This document shows, piece after piece, positions 35,120 through 44,933 of a DNA stretch of 64,000 bases. The notes beneath the pieces were generated by a model that ran no database searches, was not told the origin of the DNA, and saw only the letters and a program-made list of their open reading frames with translations. The position numbers and the translations under genes are program-made. The number at the start of each line of letters is the position of its first letter. Within the stretch, counting starts at the first letter, position 1. The stretch comes from Bacteroidetes bacterium SW_9_63_38 (GTDB lineage: Bacteria > Bacteroidota > Rhodothermia > Rhodothermales > Salinibacteraceae). Location of the stretch: the NCBI GenBank assembly GCA_003022435.1, contig PXUA01000019.1:119079-183078 (forward strand), in the 5' to 3' direction.

Positions 35120-37810
35120 ATGTTGCTTCTTCCTCTGTTCCAGCCTCGAGCTCGTCTGCTCGTGCTGGTGCTGGGAGGAATGATTGTGGGAGCGGGAGTT
35201 GGACACGCACAGGTGCCGACCCCGGCCGACGTGTTCGGCTTTGAGCCGGGTGCGGACTACAAGATGGCGGATTACGACCAGCTGACGCAGTATTACCGTC
35301 AGCTCAGCGCAGCGAGCGACCGCGTGAACATGACAGAAATCGGCACAAGCGCCGAAGGACGCTCTCTGAAGCTGCTCCTCATCTCGAGCACGGACAACCT
35401 CAAGTCCCTCGACCGCTGGCGAGAGATCAGTGCTACGCTAGCGCGAGCCCGGGTCAACGATAAAAAGGCACGACAACTGGCCGAGGAGGGACGCGCCGTG
35501 ATCTGGATCGACGCCGGTCTGCATTCGACGGAGCCAGCCCCCGGACAGGCCTTGCCGAGGTTGGCCTACCGGATGGCGACCGACGAGGGCCCGGAGATGC
35601 GGGCCATTCGGGACAACACGGTGCTGCTCCTCATGCCTATGATGAATCCCGATGGGCTTGAGACGGTGAAGCAGTGGTACGACCGGGTGTTGAATACGCC
35701 CTACGAGACCACCGATCCGCCGCGGCTCTACCACCCCTACGCGGGCCACAGCACCAACCGCGACTGGTTCATGAATAACCTGCCTGAGACCCGGGCGGTG
35801 ACGGAGGTGCTGTACAACGAGTGGTATCCACAAATCGTCCTCGATCACCACCAGACGGCCCCCGAGTGGGCGCGGATCTTCATCCCGCCCTTTGCCGAGC
35901 CGGTCAATTCGCGCATTCACCCCGACGTGGTGGCAGGCGTAAACGAAATCGGGACGGCCATGGGGCAGCGGTTTGCTGAAAAAAAGATGCCGGGCGTTAT
36001 CTCCGGCGACACCTACACGATGTACTGGAACGGGGGAATGCGCACGACGCCCTATTTTCACAATCAGCTCGGCATTCTCACGGAGGTGGCCCACGCCACC
36101 CCGTCGCCGCAGTACTACGCCACCGATTCGACCTCGGCCCGTGCCGGGACGGGGACGGGCAGCACCGCGCAGCTGCACACGGCGCCGTGGTCGGGGGGCG
36201 ACTCCCACTTCCGAGACGCCGTCGAGTACACGAACACGGCGTCAATGGCAGTGCTGGACCATGCGGCCCGGAAGTCTACCGAACTGCTTTACAACATGTA
36301 TGAGATGGGGCGGGACGCCATTGAAAAGGGGCAGTCCGGCGATCCGTATGCCTATGTCGTGCCGCCGGATCAGTGGCATCCGCGGGAGGCCCACAATCTC
36401 ATCAATATTCTCCGGCAGGGTGGTGTTGAAGTTCAGCGTGCGACGGCGTCGTTCGAAGCCGAGGGGACTACGTACCCAGCGGGCAGCTTCGTTGTCCCGA
36501 CGGCACAGGCCTTTCGGCCGTACGTGCTGGATCTGATGGAGCCGCAGTCCTACCCCGCGCAGCGCACGAGCGACGGACAGCTCAAGGCGCCGTACGACCG
36601 GGCCGGCTGGACACTGCCGATGCAGATGGGCGTTACGGCTCACCGGATCGCGTCGGCATTCGAGGCGCCGCTGGAAGCAGTTCGGGATTCGGTACGGCCC
36701 GCCCCGGGGACGGTCCGTGGCAACGATGACTTCGGGTACGTGCTCTCGCATCGGCCCAATACCAGCATCGAGGTGGTCCACGACTTGCTCGCCGCCGGCG
36801 AGCAAGTGTATTGGGTAGCGGGCAGCGTGAACGAACACGGATTCACGAACGGAGATATCGTTGTGCGGCGCCAATCGGGGACGAGGGCACGGATCCAGGC
36901 ACTGGCCCGGACGCATGGACTCGACGTGCAGGGACTGCCCGAGGCGCCGCAGGAATCGCTCCGTCGCCTTCGGCCCCCGAAGGTTGGGATTTACAAGTCG
37001 TGGGTGCCGAGCCAGAATGAGGGCTGGACGCGCTGGCTGATGAAGCAGTACGACCTGCCGGTCGACATCCTTCGTGACGATCAGATTCGGAACGGGGATC
37101 TCTCGCAGTATACGACCATCATTCTTCCGCATCACCGGTCTACCGACAAGCTGCTCAGTGGGCACGAGCGGGGCGCGATGCCGGCCCCGTTCGTGGGCGG
37201 GCTCGGCCTCGACGGGGCGCTGGCACTGGAGCGGTACGTGAAGGCGGGGGGTACGCTCCTGGCTGTTGACCGGGCCGGTCAGTTCGCGATCCAGCAGTTC
37301 GGACTGCCGGTGCGAGATGTCACCCGCGGGCTGCCGACGGAGTCGTTGTCGGTGCCCGGGTCCCTACTCCGGACGGTTATCAACACCGAGCATCCGCTCG
37401 GCTATGGCCTGCCCGATACGGTTGCGGCGTCGTTTATGCAGAGCCGAGCGTTCGAGCCGGTGCAACAGCGTCACGCCCGGGAGGGCGGTGGGGAGGCATC
37501 ATCGAGCCTGCCGGTGGAGGTGGTAGCTCGGTACGCGGAGGACGACCTGCTCATGAGCGGGTGGGCCCGCGGGGCGAAACGTCACATCGGAGGAATGGCA
37601 GCGGTGATGCGGGTGCAGGAAGGAAAAGGAAACGTGGTGTTGTTTGGGGCTCGCCCGCAGTTTCGTGGACAGCCACGGGGCACGTTCAAGCTCCTCTTTA
37701 ACGCCGTGCACGCGGCCACAATCGACGAGGGAGCGCCGCAGCGGGCGTCGACGAAGTCGCCCGCCCAGCCCAGCTCACGGTCGCGGCTGGAGGCCGACAC
37801 CGAGGAGTGA
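35120..37810 (+). CDS. Secreted M14-family zinc carboxypeptidase-like protein
   Basis: An 896-residue exported protein. The signal peptide runs to about residue 30 (VGAGVGHAQ). The M14 domain occupies about 45-400: zinc ligands in GLHSTEPAPGQ (HxxE), NPDGLETVKQWYDRV, and the downstream LDHHQTAPE, with catalytic Glu expected in GILTEVAHATPSP. The remaining 450 residues, including YKSWVPSQNEGWTRWLMKQY and IILPHHRSTDKLL, resemble a class I glutamine-amidotransferase-like beta/alpha region seen in many large Bacteroidota M14 proteins. It probably digests peptides outside the cytoplasm. Divergent from the TetR gene. Confidence 0.87.
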   Translation: MLLLPLFQPRARLLVLVLGGMIVGAGVGHAQVPTPADVFGFEPGADYKMADYDQLTQYYRQLSAASDRVNMTEIGTSAEGRSLKLLLISSTDNLKSLDRWREISATLARARVNDKKARQLAEEGRAVIWIDAGLHSTEPAPGQALPRLAYRMATDEGPEMRAIRDNTVLLLMPMMNPDGLETVKQWYDRVLNTPYETTDPPRLYHPYAGHSTNRDWFMNNLPETRAVTEVLYNEWYPQIVLDHHQTAPEWARIFIPPFAEPVNSRIHPDVVAGVNEIGTAMGQRFAEKKMPGVISGDTYTMYWNGGMRTTPYFHNQLGILTEVAHATPSPQYYATDSTSARAGTGTGSTAQLHTAPWSGGDSHFRDAVEYTNTASMAVLDHAARKSTELLYNMYEMGRDAIEKGQSGDPYAYVVPPDQWHPREAHNLINILRQGGVEVQRATASFEAEGTTYPAGSFVVPTAQAFRPYVLDLMEPQSYPAQRTSDGQLKAPYDRAGWTLPMQMGVTAHRIASAFEAPLEAVRDSVRPAPGTVRGNDDFGYVLSHRPNTSIEVVHDLLAAGEQVYWVAGSVNEHGFTNGDIVVRRQSGTRARIQALARTHGLDVQGLPEAPQESLRRLRPPKVGIYKSWVPSQNEGWTRWLMKQYDLPVDILRDDQIRNGDLSQYTTIILPHHRSTDKLLSGHERGAMPAPFVGGLGLDGALALERYVKAGGTLLAVDRAGQFAIQQFGLPVRDVTRGLPTESLSVPGSLLRTVINTEHPLGYGLPDTVAASFMQSRAFEPVQQRHAREGGGEASSSLPVEVVARYAEDDLLMSGWARGAKRHIGGMAAVMRVQEGKGNVVLFGARPQFRGQPRGTFKLLFNAVHAATIDEGAPQRASTKSPAQPSSRSRLEADTEE

Positions 37811-37821
37811 CCGTTCCGGGG

Positions 37822-38619
37822 CTACCGCAATTCGTCGAGCAGGGCACGGGCCTCGCGCCTGTGTTCGTCTTCGAAGGGAGAGCCCGAGGTAGCGAGGGCT
37901 CGTTGTAGGTGCGCGCGGGCGCTGCTGTCTCGGCCGACTTCCAGGTACGTCTTGGCCAGTTCCAGGTGGTTGTACGGCTTTGACTCCAGAGCAATGGCTT
38001 GCTTGAAGTCGTCGACCGATTGCTCGAACGAGGCCGGGGGCAGGCCGCCGTAGATGGCTTTGGCAAGGGTCTTTTTGATGATGTTGATGTCGGCTACCTC
38101 CCGGTGCCATCGTCCCCGCAGGTGATAGGCCGGGGCGAGGGCGGAGTCGAGCGCGAGGGCGCGGTCCGTATGGGTTTTTACGAGGCGGGAGTATCGAATC
38201 CGTGTGCCCCGCTTGGTGTGGAGGGTGAGCCGTCCGGCAGCGAGCGCCGTGACCAGGTGCGCCCAGGCGTGGGTCGAGTCGAGTTCACAGGCACGGCGGG
38301 CCAGGGCGAGCGCGCGTCGGTGGCGGGCGATCGTTGAGTCGCTGGAAGCGACAACTCGCTGGGCCCGGCCCAGGTCCGACCACATGAGGGCGCGACGCCA
38401 GAGAATGGACACATCGCGCGTAGAGTCGGGGGCGAGGCGCTGGAGGACTGTGAGGGCTTTCCGGAACTGGCCGCGGACGCGGAGGCTGTCGATAAGGGCC
38501 AGGGTCGAGTCGGGGGCGGCAGCGGATTGTTCTGCAGCAGGCTGTCCTGCAGCGGGACCCACCAGAAGCAGGGCGAGAAGTCCGGCCGCCATAGTCCGGG
38601 CGCAAGACGAAAGGGACAT
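37822..38619 (-). CDS. Exported TPR-repeat protein
   Basis: A 265-residue protein with a signal peptide (LLALLLVGPAAGQ) and helical TPR-like repeats, for example RQFRKALTVLQRLAPDS-type, ALARRACELDSTHAWAHLVT and LAKTYLEVGRDSSARAHLQR. The central part (LHTKRGTRIRYSRLVKTHTD and AYHLRGRWHREVADI) resembles the RMD/FAM82-type TPR family. Likely periplasmic scaffold; partner unknown. Convergent with the M14 peptidase, 11 bases apart. Confidence 0.75.
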   Translation of the reverse strand: MSLSSCARTMAAGLLALLLVGPAAGQPAAEQSAAAPDSTLALIDSLRVRGQFRKALTVLQRLAPDSTRDVSILWRRALMWSDLGRAQRVVASSDSTIARHRRALALARRACELDSTHAWAHLVTALAAGRLTLHTKRGTRIRYSRLVKTHTDRALALDSALAPAYHLRGRWHREVADINIIKKTLAKAIYGGLPPASFEQSVDDFKQAIALESKPYNHLELAKTYLEVGRDSSARAHLQRALATSGSPFEDEHRREARALLDELR

Positions 38620-39088
38620 GCGACGGAGAGTGAAATGCTGTTGGGAGATACAATCGTAGCAACGGCTACCGAAACCGGACGGTGCAGTTCAAATTCGGAA
38701 CGCAGGGGAAATCGGTACTCCGACGGGGGGCGGAAGTGACGGCATCAGAGCCTGTTTTGTGAGCAGATGCGAAGCCGAGACGTAGTGGGCGAAGCTGCAA
38801 AATGGCGCCCAAATGTAACCTAGGCACACTGGTGTGCCAGAGCGGAGCTACCAGGGAAGAGATCTCAGACCTCCAATGCAGAAGGCGTTTTGCGCAAGAA
38901 CCACGAAGTCGCGGATCACAGAACGTCCGCCAAACAGCTTCTCAGGGTGCAGATCGGGAGCCCCCAGCTTGCAGAGCCGGTACGTAACGAAAAATCATAG
39001 GAAAGCACAGATTGGAGCACACCGTTGTCCGTTGCGTTATACAACACGTGTTTGTTCGTCAAAAAGCGTTCCTGCCCGTTTGCTGTCT
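38620..39088. other. Intergenic region, 469 bases
   Basis: Between the TPR gene (minus) and a small membrane-protein gene (plus). It contains GGCACAC-TG-GTGTGCC at 38823-38838, a 7-bp inverted repeat with a 2-base centre, and stretches near 38750-38815 (GAGCCTGTTTTGTGAGCAGA) that look like the end of a lost insertion sequence, though I find no partner end. Frames within it have unhalophilic composition. I call no gene. Confidence 0.45.
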
Positions 39089-39286
39089 ATGTTTTCCCGC
39101 CGTCATCGTCAGTATGTTGGACTTGCCGTCGTCATCATCGCGTACGTCGGGGGAATTGCTGGATGGTCGTGGGCCGTAGCGTCTCTCGATCGGGCGTCAA
39201 CGTCCTCTCCGGACACGATGGCTGTCTGGCAGGATGTTCGTAGCGATGTGCGGCAGGAACACTTGATGCCGGAGAACCGCCGATGA
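39089..39286 (+). CDS. Small membrane protein overlapping the DUF547 gene
   Basis: A 65-residue protein with a basic start (MFSRRHRQYV) and one transmembrane helix (GLAVVIIAYVGGIAGWSWAV). Its stop overlaps the next ATG by 4 bases (ATGA), which argues that it is translated and coupled to the DUF547 protein. No family recognised. Confidence 0.55.
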   Translation: MFSRRHRQYVGLAVVIIAYVGGIAGWSWAVASLDRASTSSPDTMAVWQDVRSDVRQEHLMPENRR

Positions 39287-40152
39287 GCCCACGCGATTTC
39301 CTGTCGACATTCGGGCTCCGCTCAGAAGCCATCCTCTACACCGGAGTGTGGGCCGCGGTGCTCGCGGTTGTCGGCAGTCGTTTGCACCCTCACGCTTGGG
39401 CACAACGGCGCGGGCCCTTCGCTGCGACGGCTTCGACGGAGCGTCACGCGGCCTTCGAACCGGTGCTCCGTCGCTTCGTGGACTCCACCGGAAATGTCGA
39501 CTACGCCGGGCTGAAGGCACAAGTCGACTCGGTTTTGTCGCCGTATCTCCGACAGCTCGCCACAGCCCGACCCTCGACTCTGGACCGGGACGCCCGGCTG
39601 GCCTTCTGGATCAACGCCTACAACGCCTACACGCTCAAGCTCGTTGTCGACCACTACCCGGTGCGCACCATCTGGGGCGTCACGCCAGGGCCCGCTGAGC
39701 CTAAAGAGAACAGCCCTTTTTCGGTGGAGGCCGGGCCGGTGGCCGACACGGTGCGCACGCTCAACGAGATCGAGCACGAGATTATTCGCCGCCGGTTTGA
39801 CGAACCCCGTATCCACTTCGCACTTGTCTGTGCCGCAAGCAGCTGTCCACGGCTTCGCCGTGAACCGTACACGGGGTCTCGGCTCGACGCGCAACTCAAC
39901 GATCAGGCGAGCACCTTTCTGCATCACCCGATCAAGAACCGAATCCCGGCGGGGGGCGACCGTGTGGCATTTTCCCGCATTCTGAAGTGGCACGGCGAGG
40001 ATTTCGGCCCCACAGCCGATGCGCTGCAGCGGGTCCTGGCCCCGCATTTCAACGGCAGAGTCCGGCGTCGGCTGGCCGACGCCAACTACGAGGTCACCTA
40101 CCGTCCGTACGACTGGACACTGAACGCTCACGCGCCGCTGACGCCCAACTGA
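39283..40152 (+). CDS. DUF547 family protein, exported
   Basis: A 289-residue protein with an N-terminal hydrophobic segment (ILYTGVWAAVLAVVGSRL) serving as signal or anchor, then the DUF547 domain. Typical blocks are LAFWINAYNAYTLKLVVDHY (residues of about 106-125), IEHEIIRRRFDEPRIHFALV, CAASSCPRLRREPYTGSRLD and FSRILKWHGEDF. The domain has been compared to transglutaminase/papain-like folds, with a conserved Cys-His pair, but activity is unproven. Coupled to the small membrane protein upstream. Confidence 0.85.
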   Translation: MSPRDFLSTFGLRSEAILYTGVWAAVLAVVGSRLHPHAWAQRRGPFAATASTERHAAFEPVLRRFVDSTGNVDYAGLKAQVDSVLSPYLRQLATARPSTLDRDARLAFWINAYNAYTLKLVVDHYPVRTIWGVTPGPAEPKENSPFSVEAGPVADTVRTLNEIEHEIIRRRFDEPRIHFALVCAASSCPRLRREPYTGSRLDAQLNDQASTFLHHPIKNRIPAGGDRVAFSRILKWHGEDFGPTADALQRVLAPHFNGRVRRRLADANYEVTYRPYDWTLNAHAPLTPN

Positions 40153-40261
40153 GTCTCCTCGCCCGCCCCTCACGAACATTTTTGTGCGGACTCGGGTATC
40201 TTGAGGCGAATGAAATGACCACCCCCTTTCGCACATCGCTCACTACCGATCCGTTCGACGC

Positions 40262-41785
40262 ATGGCGTACGAGACGTACGAGCCGGTTATCGGCCTTGAA
40301 GTGCACGTCCAGCTCCAGACCGACTCCAAAATTTTCAGCCCCGACGCCACGACGTTCGGGGCCGAGCCCAACTCGCAGGTGGATCCCATCAGTCTGGGCC
40401 ACCCGGGCACCTTGCCTGTGCTCAACCGAGAGGTGGTGGCGTCCGCGCTGCGGCTGGGCCTGGCCACGCACTGCTCGATTGCCGACCGCTCGGTGTTGGC
40501 TCGCAAGCACTACTTCTACCCGGACCTGCCGAAGGGCTATCAGATCTCCCAGTTCGAAACGCCGATTTGCTACGACGGCTACGTCGAGATCTACCCCGGC
40601 GAAGATGAGGAGGCCGGCGCGGACGCTGGGCGAGGCGATTCCAAGCGCATCGGGCTCACCCGCATCCACATGGAAGAGGACGCGGGCAAGTCCATTCACG
40701 ACGACGGCGGCTCGACGCGGCTCGACTTCAACCGGTGCGGGGTGCCGCTGCTGGAGATGGTCACGGAGCCGGACCTGCGCTCTCCCCGGGAGGCATACCT
40801 CTTTCTGAATCGTCTCCGCCAGTTGGTGCGGTACCTGGGCGTCAGCGACGGCAACATGGAGGAGGGCTCCCTGCGATGCGACGCCAACGTGAGCATCCGG
40901 CCCCGCGGCCAGAGCGACTTCGGGACGCGGACGGAACTCAAGAACATGAATTCGATGCGCCATGTGGAAAAGGCGCTCGACTACGAGATCACGCGCCAGA
41001 TTGCCGCCGTCGAGCGGGGCGAGGACATTCAGCAGCAAACGCTGCTGTGGGACCCGGACGCCGGGACCACCCGCCCGATGCGGTCAAAGGAGGAGGCGCA
41101 CGACTACAGGTACATGCCGGATCCGGATCTGGTGGAAGTCGAGATCACCGACGAGATGGTTGAGGAGGTGGGGGCGGAGCTGCCGGAGCTGCCGCGGGAC
41201 CGGCGCCATCGGTTTGTGGAGGAGGTGGGCCTTCCGTTGTACGATGCCGGGGTGCTTACCGAAGAGCGGGCCGTGGCCGATTATTTCGAGGAGACGCTCG
41301 AACAGCTTTACAAGCGGACGAAGGGGGGAGACACCGACGCGCAGGCGAAACTGGTGTCCAACCTCGTCATGACGGAGGTCATGCGTGTGCTCAACGAGCG
41401 CTCCATCATGATCGACGACTTCCCGATCTCGCCCGAGCGCCTGGCGCAGCTTGCCTACCTGCGTGCACAGGACAAGGTCAGCTCCAACGGGGCGCAGGAG
41501 GTCTTCGAGGTCATGCTGGAAAAGCCGGAGGCAAGTGCTGGGAAAATTGCCGACGACAGAGACCTGATTCAAGTCTCCGATGCCGGTTCCATCGAGCCCG
41601 TGGTTGATGCCGTCATTGACGATCACCCGGAGCAGGTCGAGACGTACCTTGGCGGCAAGGACGGCCTCCTGGGCTTCTTCATCGGGCAGGTCATGCAGCG
41701 ATTTGATGGCTCTCCCGACCCGGAACTCGTCCGGGGGATGCTGCGCAAGAAGCTGGAGGCTCAGAAAGAAGCCGTCGAAGAGTAG
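40262..41785 (+). CDS. gatB: Aspartyl/glutamyl-tRNA amidotransferase subunit B
   Basis: Kinase/amidotransferase subunit of GatCAB, which converts Glu-tRNA(Gln) and Asp-tRNA(Asn) to the cognate species. The 507-residue protein has the GatB catalytic core (YEPVIGLEVHVQLQTDSKIF, SLGHPGTLPVLN, ALRLGLATHC, KHYFYPDLPKGYQISQFETP, EEDAGKSIHD, RCGVPLLEMVTEPD) and the C-terminal YqeY-like helical domain (from about 360). gatA and gatC are not adjacent. Start ATG 40262. Confidence 0.96.
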   Translation: MAYETYEPVIGLEVHVQLQTDSKIFSPDATTFGAEPNSQVDPISLGHPGTLPVLNREVVASALRLGLATHCSIADRSVLARKHYFYPDLPKGYQISQFETPICYDGYVEIYPGEDEEAGADAGRGDSKRIGLTRIHMEEDAGKSIHDDGGSTRLDFNRCGVPLLEMVTEPDLRSPREAYLFLNRLRQLVRYLGVSDGNMEEGSLRCDANVSIRPRGQSDFGTRTELKNMNSMRHVEKALDYEITRQIAAVERGEDIQQQTLLWDPDAGTTRPMRSKEEAHDYRYMPDPDLVEVEITDEMVEEVGAELPELPRDRRHRFVEEVGLPLYDAGVLTEERAVADYFEETLEQLYKRTKGGDTDAQAKLVSNLVMTEVMRVLNERSIMIDDFPISPERLAQLAYLRAQDKVSSNGAQEVFEVMLEKPEASAGKIADDRDLIQVSDAGSIEPVVDAVIDDHPEQVETYLGGKDGLLGFFIGQVMQRFDGSPDPELVRGMLRKKLEAQKEAVEE

Positions 41786-41939
41786 TGGATGCCCTGACGC
41801 GGACGGCTGAGGGCCGCGTTCATTCCCCTGTATGTGAATCTCGGTTTCCGGAGTGCCCCTTTTCGATTCGGCACAGACCCTGCGACATTATCCTGTGGCT
41901 TCGCCCCCAAGCCTCTGTAATTCGGCATGGCCCGCACGG

Positions 41940-43286
41940 GTGCTGGTTCGGGGAGCCGTGTGCGGGGTGCTGCTTCTGGGGACAATGGCCGGGTGTGGGG
42001 GCGACGGGCCCGAGCAGGTGCAGAGTCACCTTCTGGGGCGCATTACCACGGAGAGCGGTGATGACTTTGGGGGGTTTCGAGTGCTGGTGGTGGACGTGGA
42101 GGGGCGGGCCATCGACACGCTGGGCCGGGCGGTCACGGCGTCCGACGGAGCGTTCGACCTCACCGTCACGGCGCCGGAGCGGGGCGTCTATCCGTTGACG
42201 ATCTGGGGGCGCGACGGCCGGCGTCCGCTGACGAGCACCGATTACGTGGTCGTGGACGAGGATTCCGGCACGCTCCGTGCAGAGTTTCCGCTAGAGGATC
42301 GGAGCGTCCAGGTGCGGTCCGACGAGAACAGGGCGCTTAGGGCCTACCGCAATACAATTGCTCAGCACCGTCACGTGCTCGTTGAGCGGCTACGGACGGA
42401 GGCGGTCGACTCGAACGCGATCAGTCAAGGGGTGCGGCAGACCAGCAGCATGCTGTGGAATCTTCGGACGACGTTTCCGGAGACCTATGCCAGCCAGCTG
42501 GGCGCCGCGGAATCGCTGTCGCTGCTGGCAGGATGGGACGATTCGCTGGTAGTGGCGCGGGCCCGGCAGGTGGAGGGGGCAAATCCCCGGTACGTGGAGG
42601 TCGCTCAGATTGCCCGTCGGGCGGCAGCCCGTCTTCACGGGCAGAGGGCCGCTCTGGATTTGCTCGACACGTTTGCGGCACGGGCACAGGGGCCCGCGCA
42701 GCGTGCCGGTATCCAGGCCGCCCGCATTCGGCTGTTCATCGACAGTACCGAGGCTGAGGCCGCCCTATCGGCTGCGCAGCGTCTTCGCAACGAGTACCCC
42801 GACACCGAGTGGGCCGACTGGGCGGAACGGGTGCAGTACGAGATCGACAATCTTCGGGAAGGGATGCGGGCACCGCTCTTCGAAGCCCGTACCGTTCAAG
42901 GGGGCACCATTTCTCTGCTTGGTCTGGCAGGGCACCCCGTCGTCCTCGAATACTTTCGGCCCGGGAATACGCTCTATCAGCAACAGCTTGCCACCCGCAA
43001 CGTGATGCACGAGCACACGCGGCCGGACTCCGTCACGTTCGTGTCGATCTCGGTATCGCCCGATACGCTCCTGTACCGCGCCTTTGCACAGAATCAGCCC
43101 GTTCCGGGCCGGGCCGTCATTGCGTCGGGCGGCATGGACGATGCTCTCGTCACGGCGTACAACGTGGCGGACGTGCCCACCCGTGTGCTCATCGACGCCA
43201 CGGGCCGCATTGTGGGCCGCTATCCTGGCTCGGCATTCTTCACATTCCAGCGGGACCTGGCTCGATTGCTTCGGGCGTCCGAGTAG
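41940..43286 (+). CDS. Lipoprotein with thioredoxin-like domain lacking CxxC
   Basis: A 448-residue exported protein. From GTG 41940 the signal is an ideal 19-residue lipoprotein leader ending GTMAGC; a GTG at 41853 would add 29 unlikely residues. The N-terminal part (about 30-110) is a beta-sandwich like those in TlpA-type Bacteroidota proteins, then a helical TPR-like middle, then a thioredoxin/AhpC-TSA domain (about 310-445: GMRAPLFEARTVQGGTISLL, HPVVLEYFRPGNTLYQQQL, VADVPTRVLIDATGRIVGRY). The usual WCxxC position reads RPGNTLYQQ, so no redox cysteine pair exists. Likely structural or a non-redox chaperone. Confidence 0.78.
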   Translation: MLVRGAVCGVLLLGTMAGCGGDGPEQVQSHLLGRITTESGDDFGGFRVLVVDVEGRAIDTLGRAVTASDGAFDLTVTAPERGVYPLTIWGRDGRRPLTSTDYVVVDEDSGTLRAEFPLEDRSVQVRSDENRALRAYRNTIAQHRHVLVERLRTEAVDSNAISQGVRQTSSMLWNLRTTFPETYASQLGAAESLSLLAGWDDSLVVARARQVEGANPRYVEVAQIARRAAARLHGQRAALDLLDTFAARAQGPAQRAGIQAARIRLFIDSTEAEAALSAAQRLRNEYPDTEWADWAERVQYEIDNLREGMRAPLFEARTVQGGTISLLGLAGHPVVLEYFRPGNTLYQQQLATRNVMHEHTRPDSVTFVSISVSPDTLLYRAFAQNQPVPGRAVIASGGMDDALVTAYNVADVPTRVLIDATGRIVGRYPGSAFFTFQRDLARLLRASE

Positions 43287-43450
43287 AGGGCCGCCGATCC
43301 GGCTTCTCAGCAATCCTTCACGAAATCCACCGCCGCTCTTCCTTGAAAGAGGGCGCGGTTCGGTGCTACGTTGCGAAGCAAGATTGTCTGCCCATCCCGC
43401 TCCGGGCGTTGAACAGCGACGGACGGCGGACAACAGCACCTCCAGATTCG

Positions 43451-44089
43451 GTGGAACCGGCGCGCGATGCCGGCGCAACGTTCGTTGATACGACCCTCAC
43501 AGACCACACCTACGCACTCGTGCCGACACTTACGGGGACCATCTCGTACATCAAAAACTTCACTCAGGATCAGGACGTGGCGGCTGTCATGCCGTCATCG
43601 TCGTTTCTGGTTCGTCGCGTCTGCAAGTGGATTGACTTCGACGAGCCTGCCACCATCGTCGAGTATGGACCGGGGAATGGGGTATTCAGTGAGTACATCG
43701 CCGAGCACATGACAGCGGACTCCACACTGATACTGGTGGAGACCAATGCCGAGTTTGTGGAGATGCTCGAGGAAAAGTATGCGGACGACGACCGGGTATT
43801 CGTGGTGCAGGACCGGGCCGAATGTGTCGAGCAGATTCTCGCCGATCACGACCTGGACGAGGTGGACTACATCGTGTCCGGCATTCCCTTCTCGTTCCTC
43901 GATGAGGAGACTCGGATCGAACTGCTGGAGACGACACACGATGTGTTGGTGGACGACGGGAAGTTTCTGGTGTACCAGTATTACAACCATCTGGAGGAGC
44001 CGCTGCGCGAGCACTTCGCCGAGGTGACCAAGGAGCGAGAGTACCTCAATGTGCCCCCGACGATTCGCGCCTATGAGGCTTGCAAGTAG
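43451..44089 (+). CDS. SAM-dependent methyltransferase (phospholipid/rRNA dimethylase-like)
   Basis: A Rossmann-fold methyltransferase with motif I IVEYGPGNGVFSEYIAEHM, the acidic motif II LILVETNAEFVEMLEEKY and motif IV YIVSGIPFSFLDEE. The preamble YIKNFTQDQDVAAVMPSSSF is typical of the small phospholipid N-methyltransferase-like family. No ATG suits; I use GTG 43451 (212 residues), and a TTG about 14 codons further up is possible. Acceptor unknown. tpiA follows after 61 bases. Confidence 0.75.
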   Translation: MEPARDAGATFVDTTLTDHTYALVPTLTGTISYIKNFTQDQDVAAVMPSSSFLVRRVCKWIDFDEPATIVEYGPGNGVFSEYIAEHMTADSTLILVETNAEFVEMLEEKYADDDRVFVVQDRAECVEQILADHDLDEVDYIVSGIPFSFLDEETRIELLETTHDVLVDDGKFLVYQYYNHLEEPLREHFAEVTKEREYLNVPPTIRAYEACK

Positions 44090-44150
44090 GGGCGATTACG
44101 CCTCTGGGGGGAGGCCCAATCGTTTCTCTCGATTAGCTTGAACGGACGCT

Positions 44151-44933
44151 ATGCTTATTGCTGGCAACTGGAAGATGAACACCGATCTTCCGGACGGAAC
44201 GGCCCTCGCGGAAAACATTGCCGCGGGCATCGACGACGCCGACGTGGACTTTTCGGCTGTGGACTTTGCGGTGTGCCCGCCCTCTGTGCATCTGCAGGCG
44301 TTGAACGAGGCGCTGGACGGAAGCCCTGTGGCGCTTGGCGCGCAGGACGTGCACGCGGAGGAGGAGGGGGCATTTACGAGCGATGTCTCGGCGTCGATGC
44401 TCACGTCGGTCGGGTGCACCCACGTCATCCTGGGACACTCCGAGCGGCGCCAGTACTACGACGAAACCGACGCCGATGTCAACGCCAAGGCGCACCAGGC
44501 TCATGCTCACAAACTCGTGCCCATCATCTGCGTGGGCGAGATGCTCGACCAGCGGAAGGCGGGCGACGCCACGTCGGTGGTGCAGGCGCAGCTGGAAGGG
44601 GCGCTTGAGGGGCTGTCGGTAGACAGCGCCGACGAACTCGTGATTGCCTACGAACCGGTGTGGGCCATCGGCACCGGCGAGTCGGCCACTCCGGCGCAGG
44701 CGCAGGACATGCACGCCGTGATCCGAGACGATCTTGCCGACCGATATGGCGCGGACGTGGCGGCGGGCATTCCCATCGTGTATGGGGGCAGCATGAAGCC
44801 CTGGAATGCCGAGGAGCTTCTGTCCGAAGACGACGTGGACGGGGGCCTCATCGGCAGTGCCAGCTTAGAGGCGGAGTCGTTTCTCGGGATCGCTGAAGAG
44901 GCGGTGGGGGTGCTCGAAGGGGCAGCCGGCTAG
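44151..44933 (+). CDS. tpiA: Triosephosphate isomerase
   Basis: Interconverts dihydroxyacetone phosphate and glyceraldehyde-3-phosphate. The 260-residue barrel has active-site Lys in AGNWKMN, electrophilic His in VILGHSERR and catalytic Glu in IAYEPVWAIGTGE, plus the phosphate-binding VYGGSMKPWNAEEL and DGGLIGSASLEAESF. The start MLIAGNWKMN is unambiguous. It is slightly longer than E. coli TpiA and richly acidic. No other glycolytic gene is adjacent. Confidence 0.96.
   Translation: MLIAGNWKMNTDLPDGTALAENIAAGIDDADVDFSAVDFAVCPPSVHLQALNEALDGSPVALGAQDVHAEEEGAFTSDVSASMLTSVGCTHVILGHSERRQYYDETDADVNAKAHQAHAHKLVPIICVGEMLDQRKAGDATSVVQAQLEGALEGLSVDSADELVIAYEPVWAIGTGESATPAQAQDMHAVIRDDLADRYGADVAAGIPIVYGGSMKPWNAEELLSEDDVDGGLIGSASLEAESFLGIAEEAVGVLEGAAG

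Noticed and set aside
41797..41819. ACGCGG/CCGCGT hairpin after gatB as a terminator
   Set aside because: Stem of only six pairs, long loop and no T-run; too weak to call.
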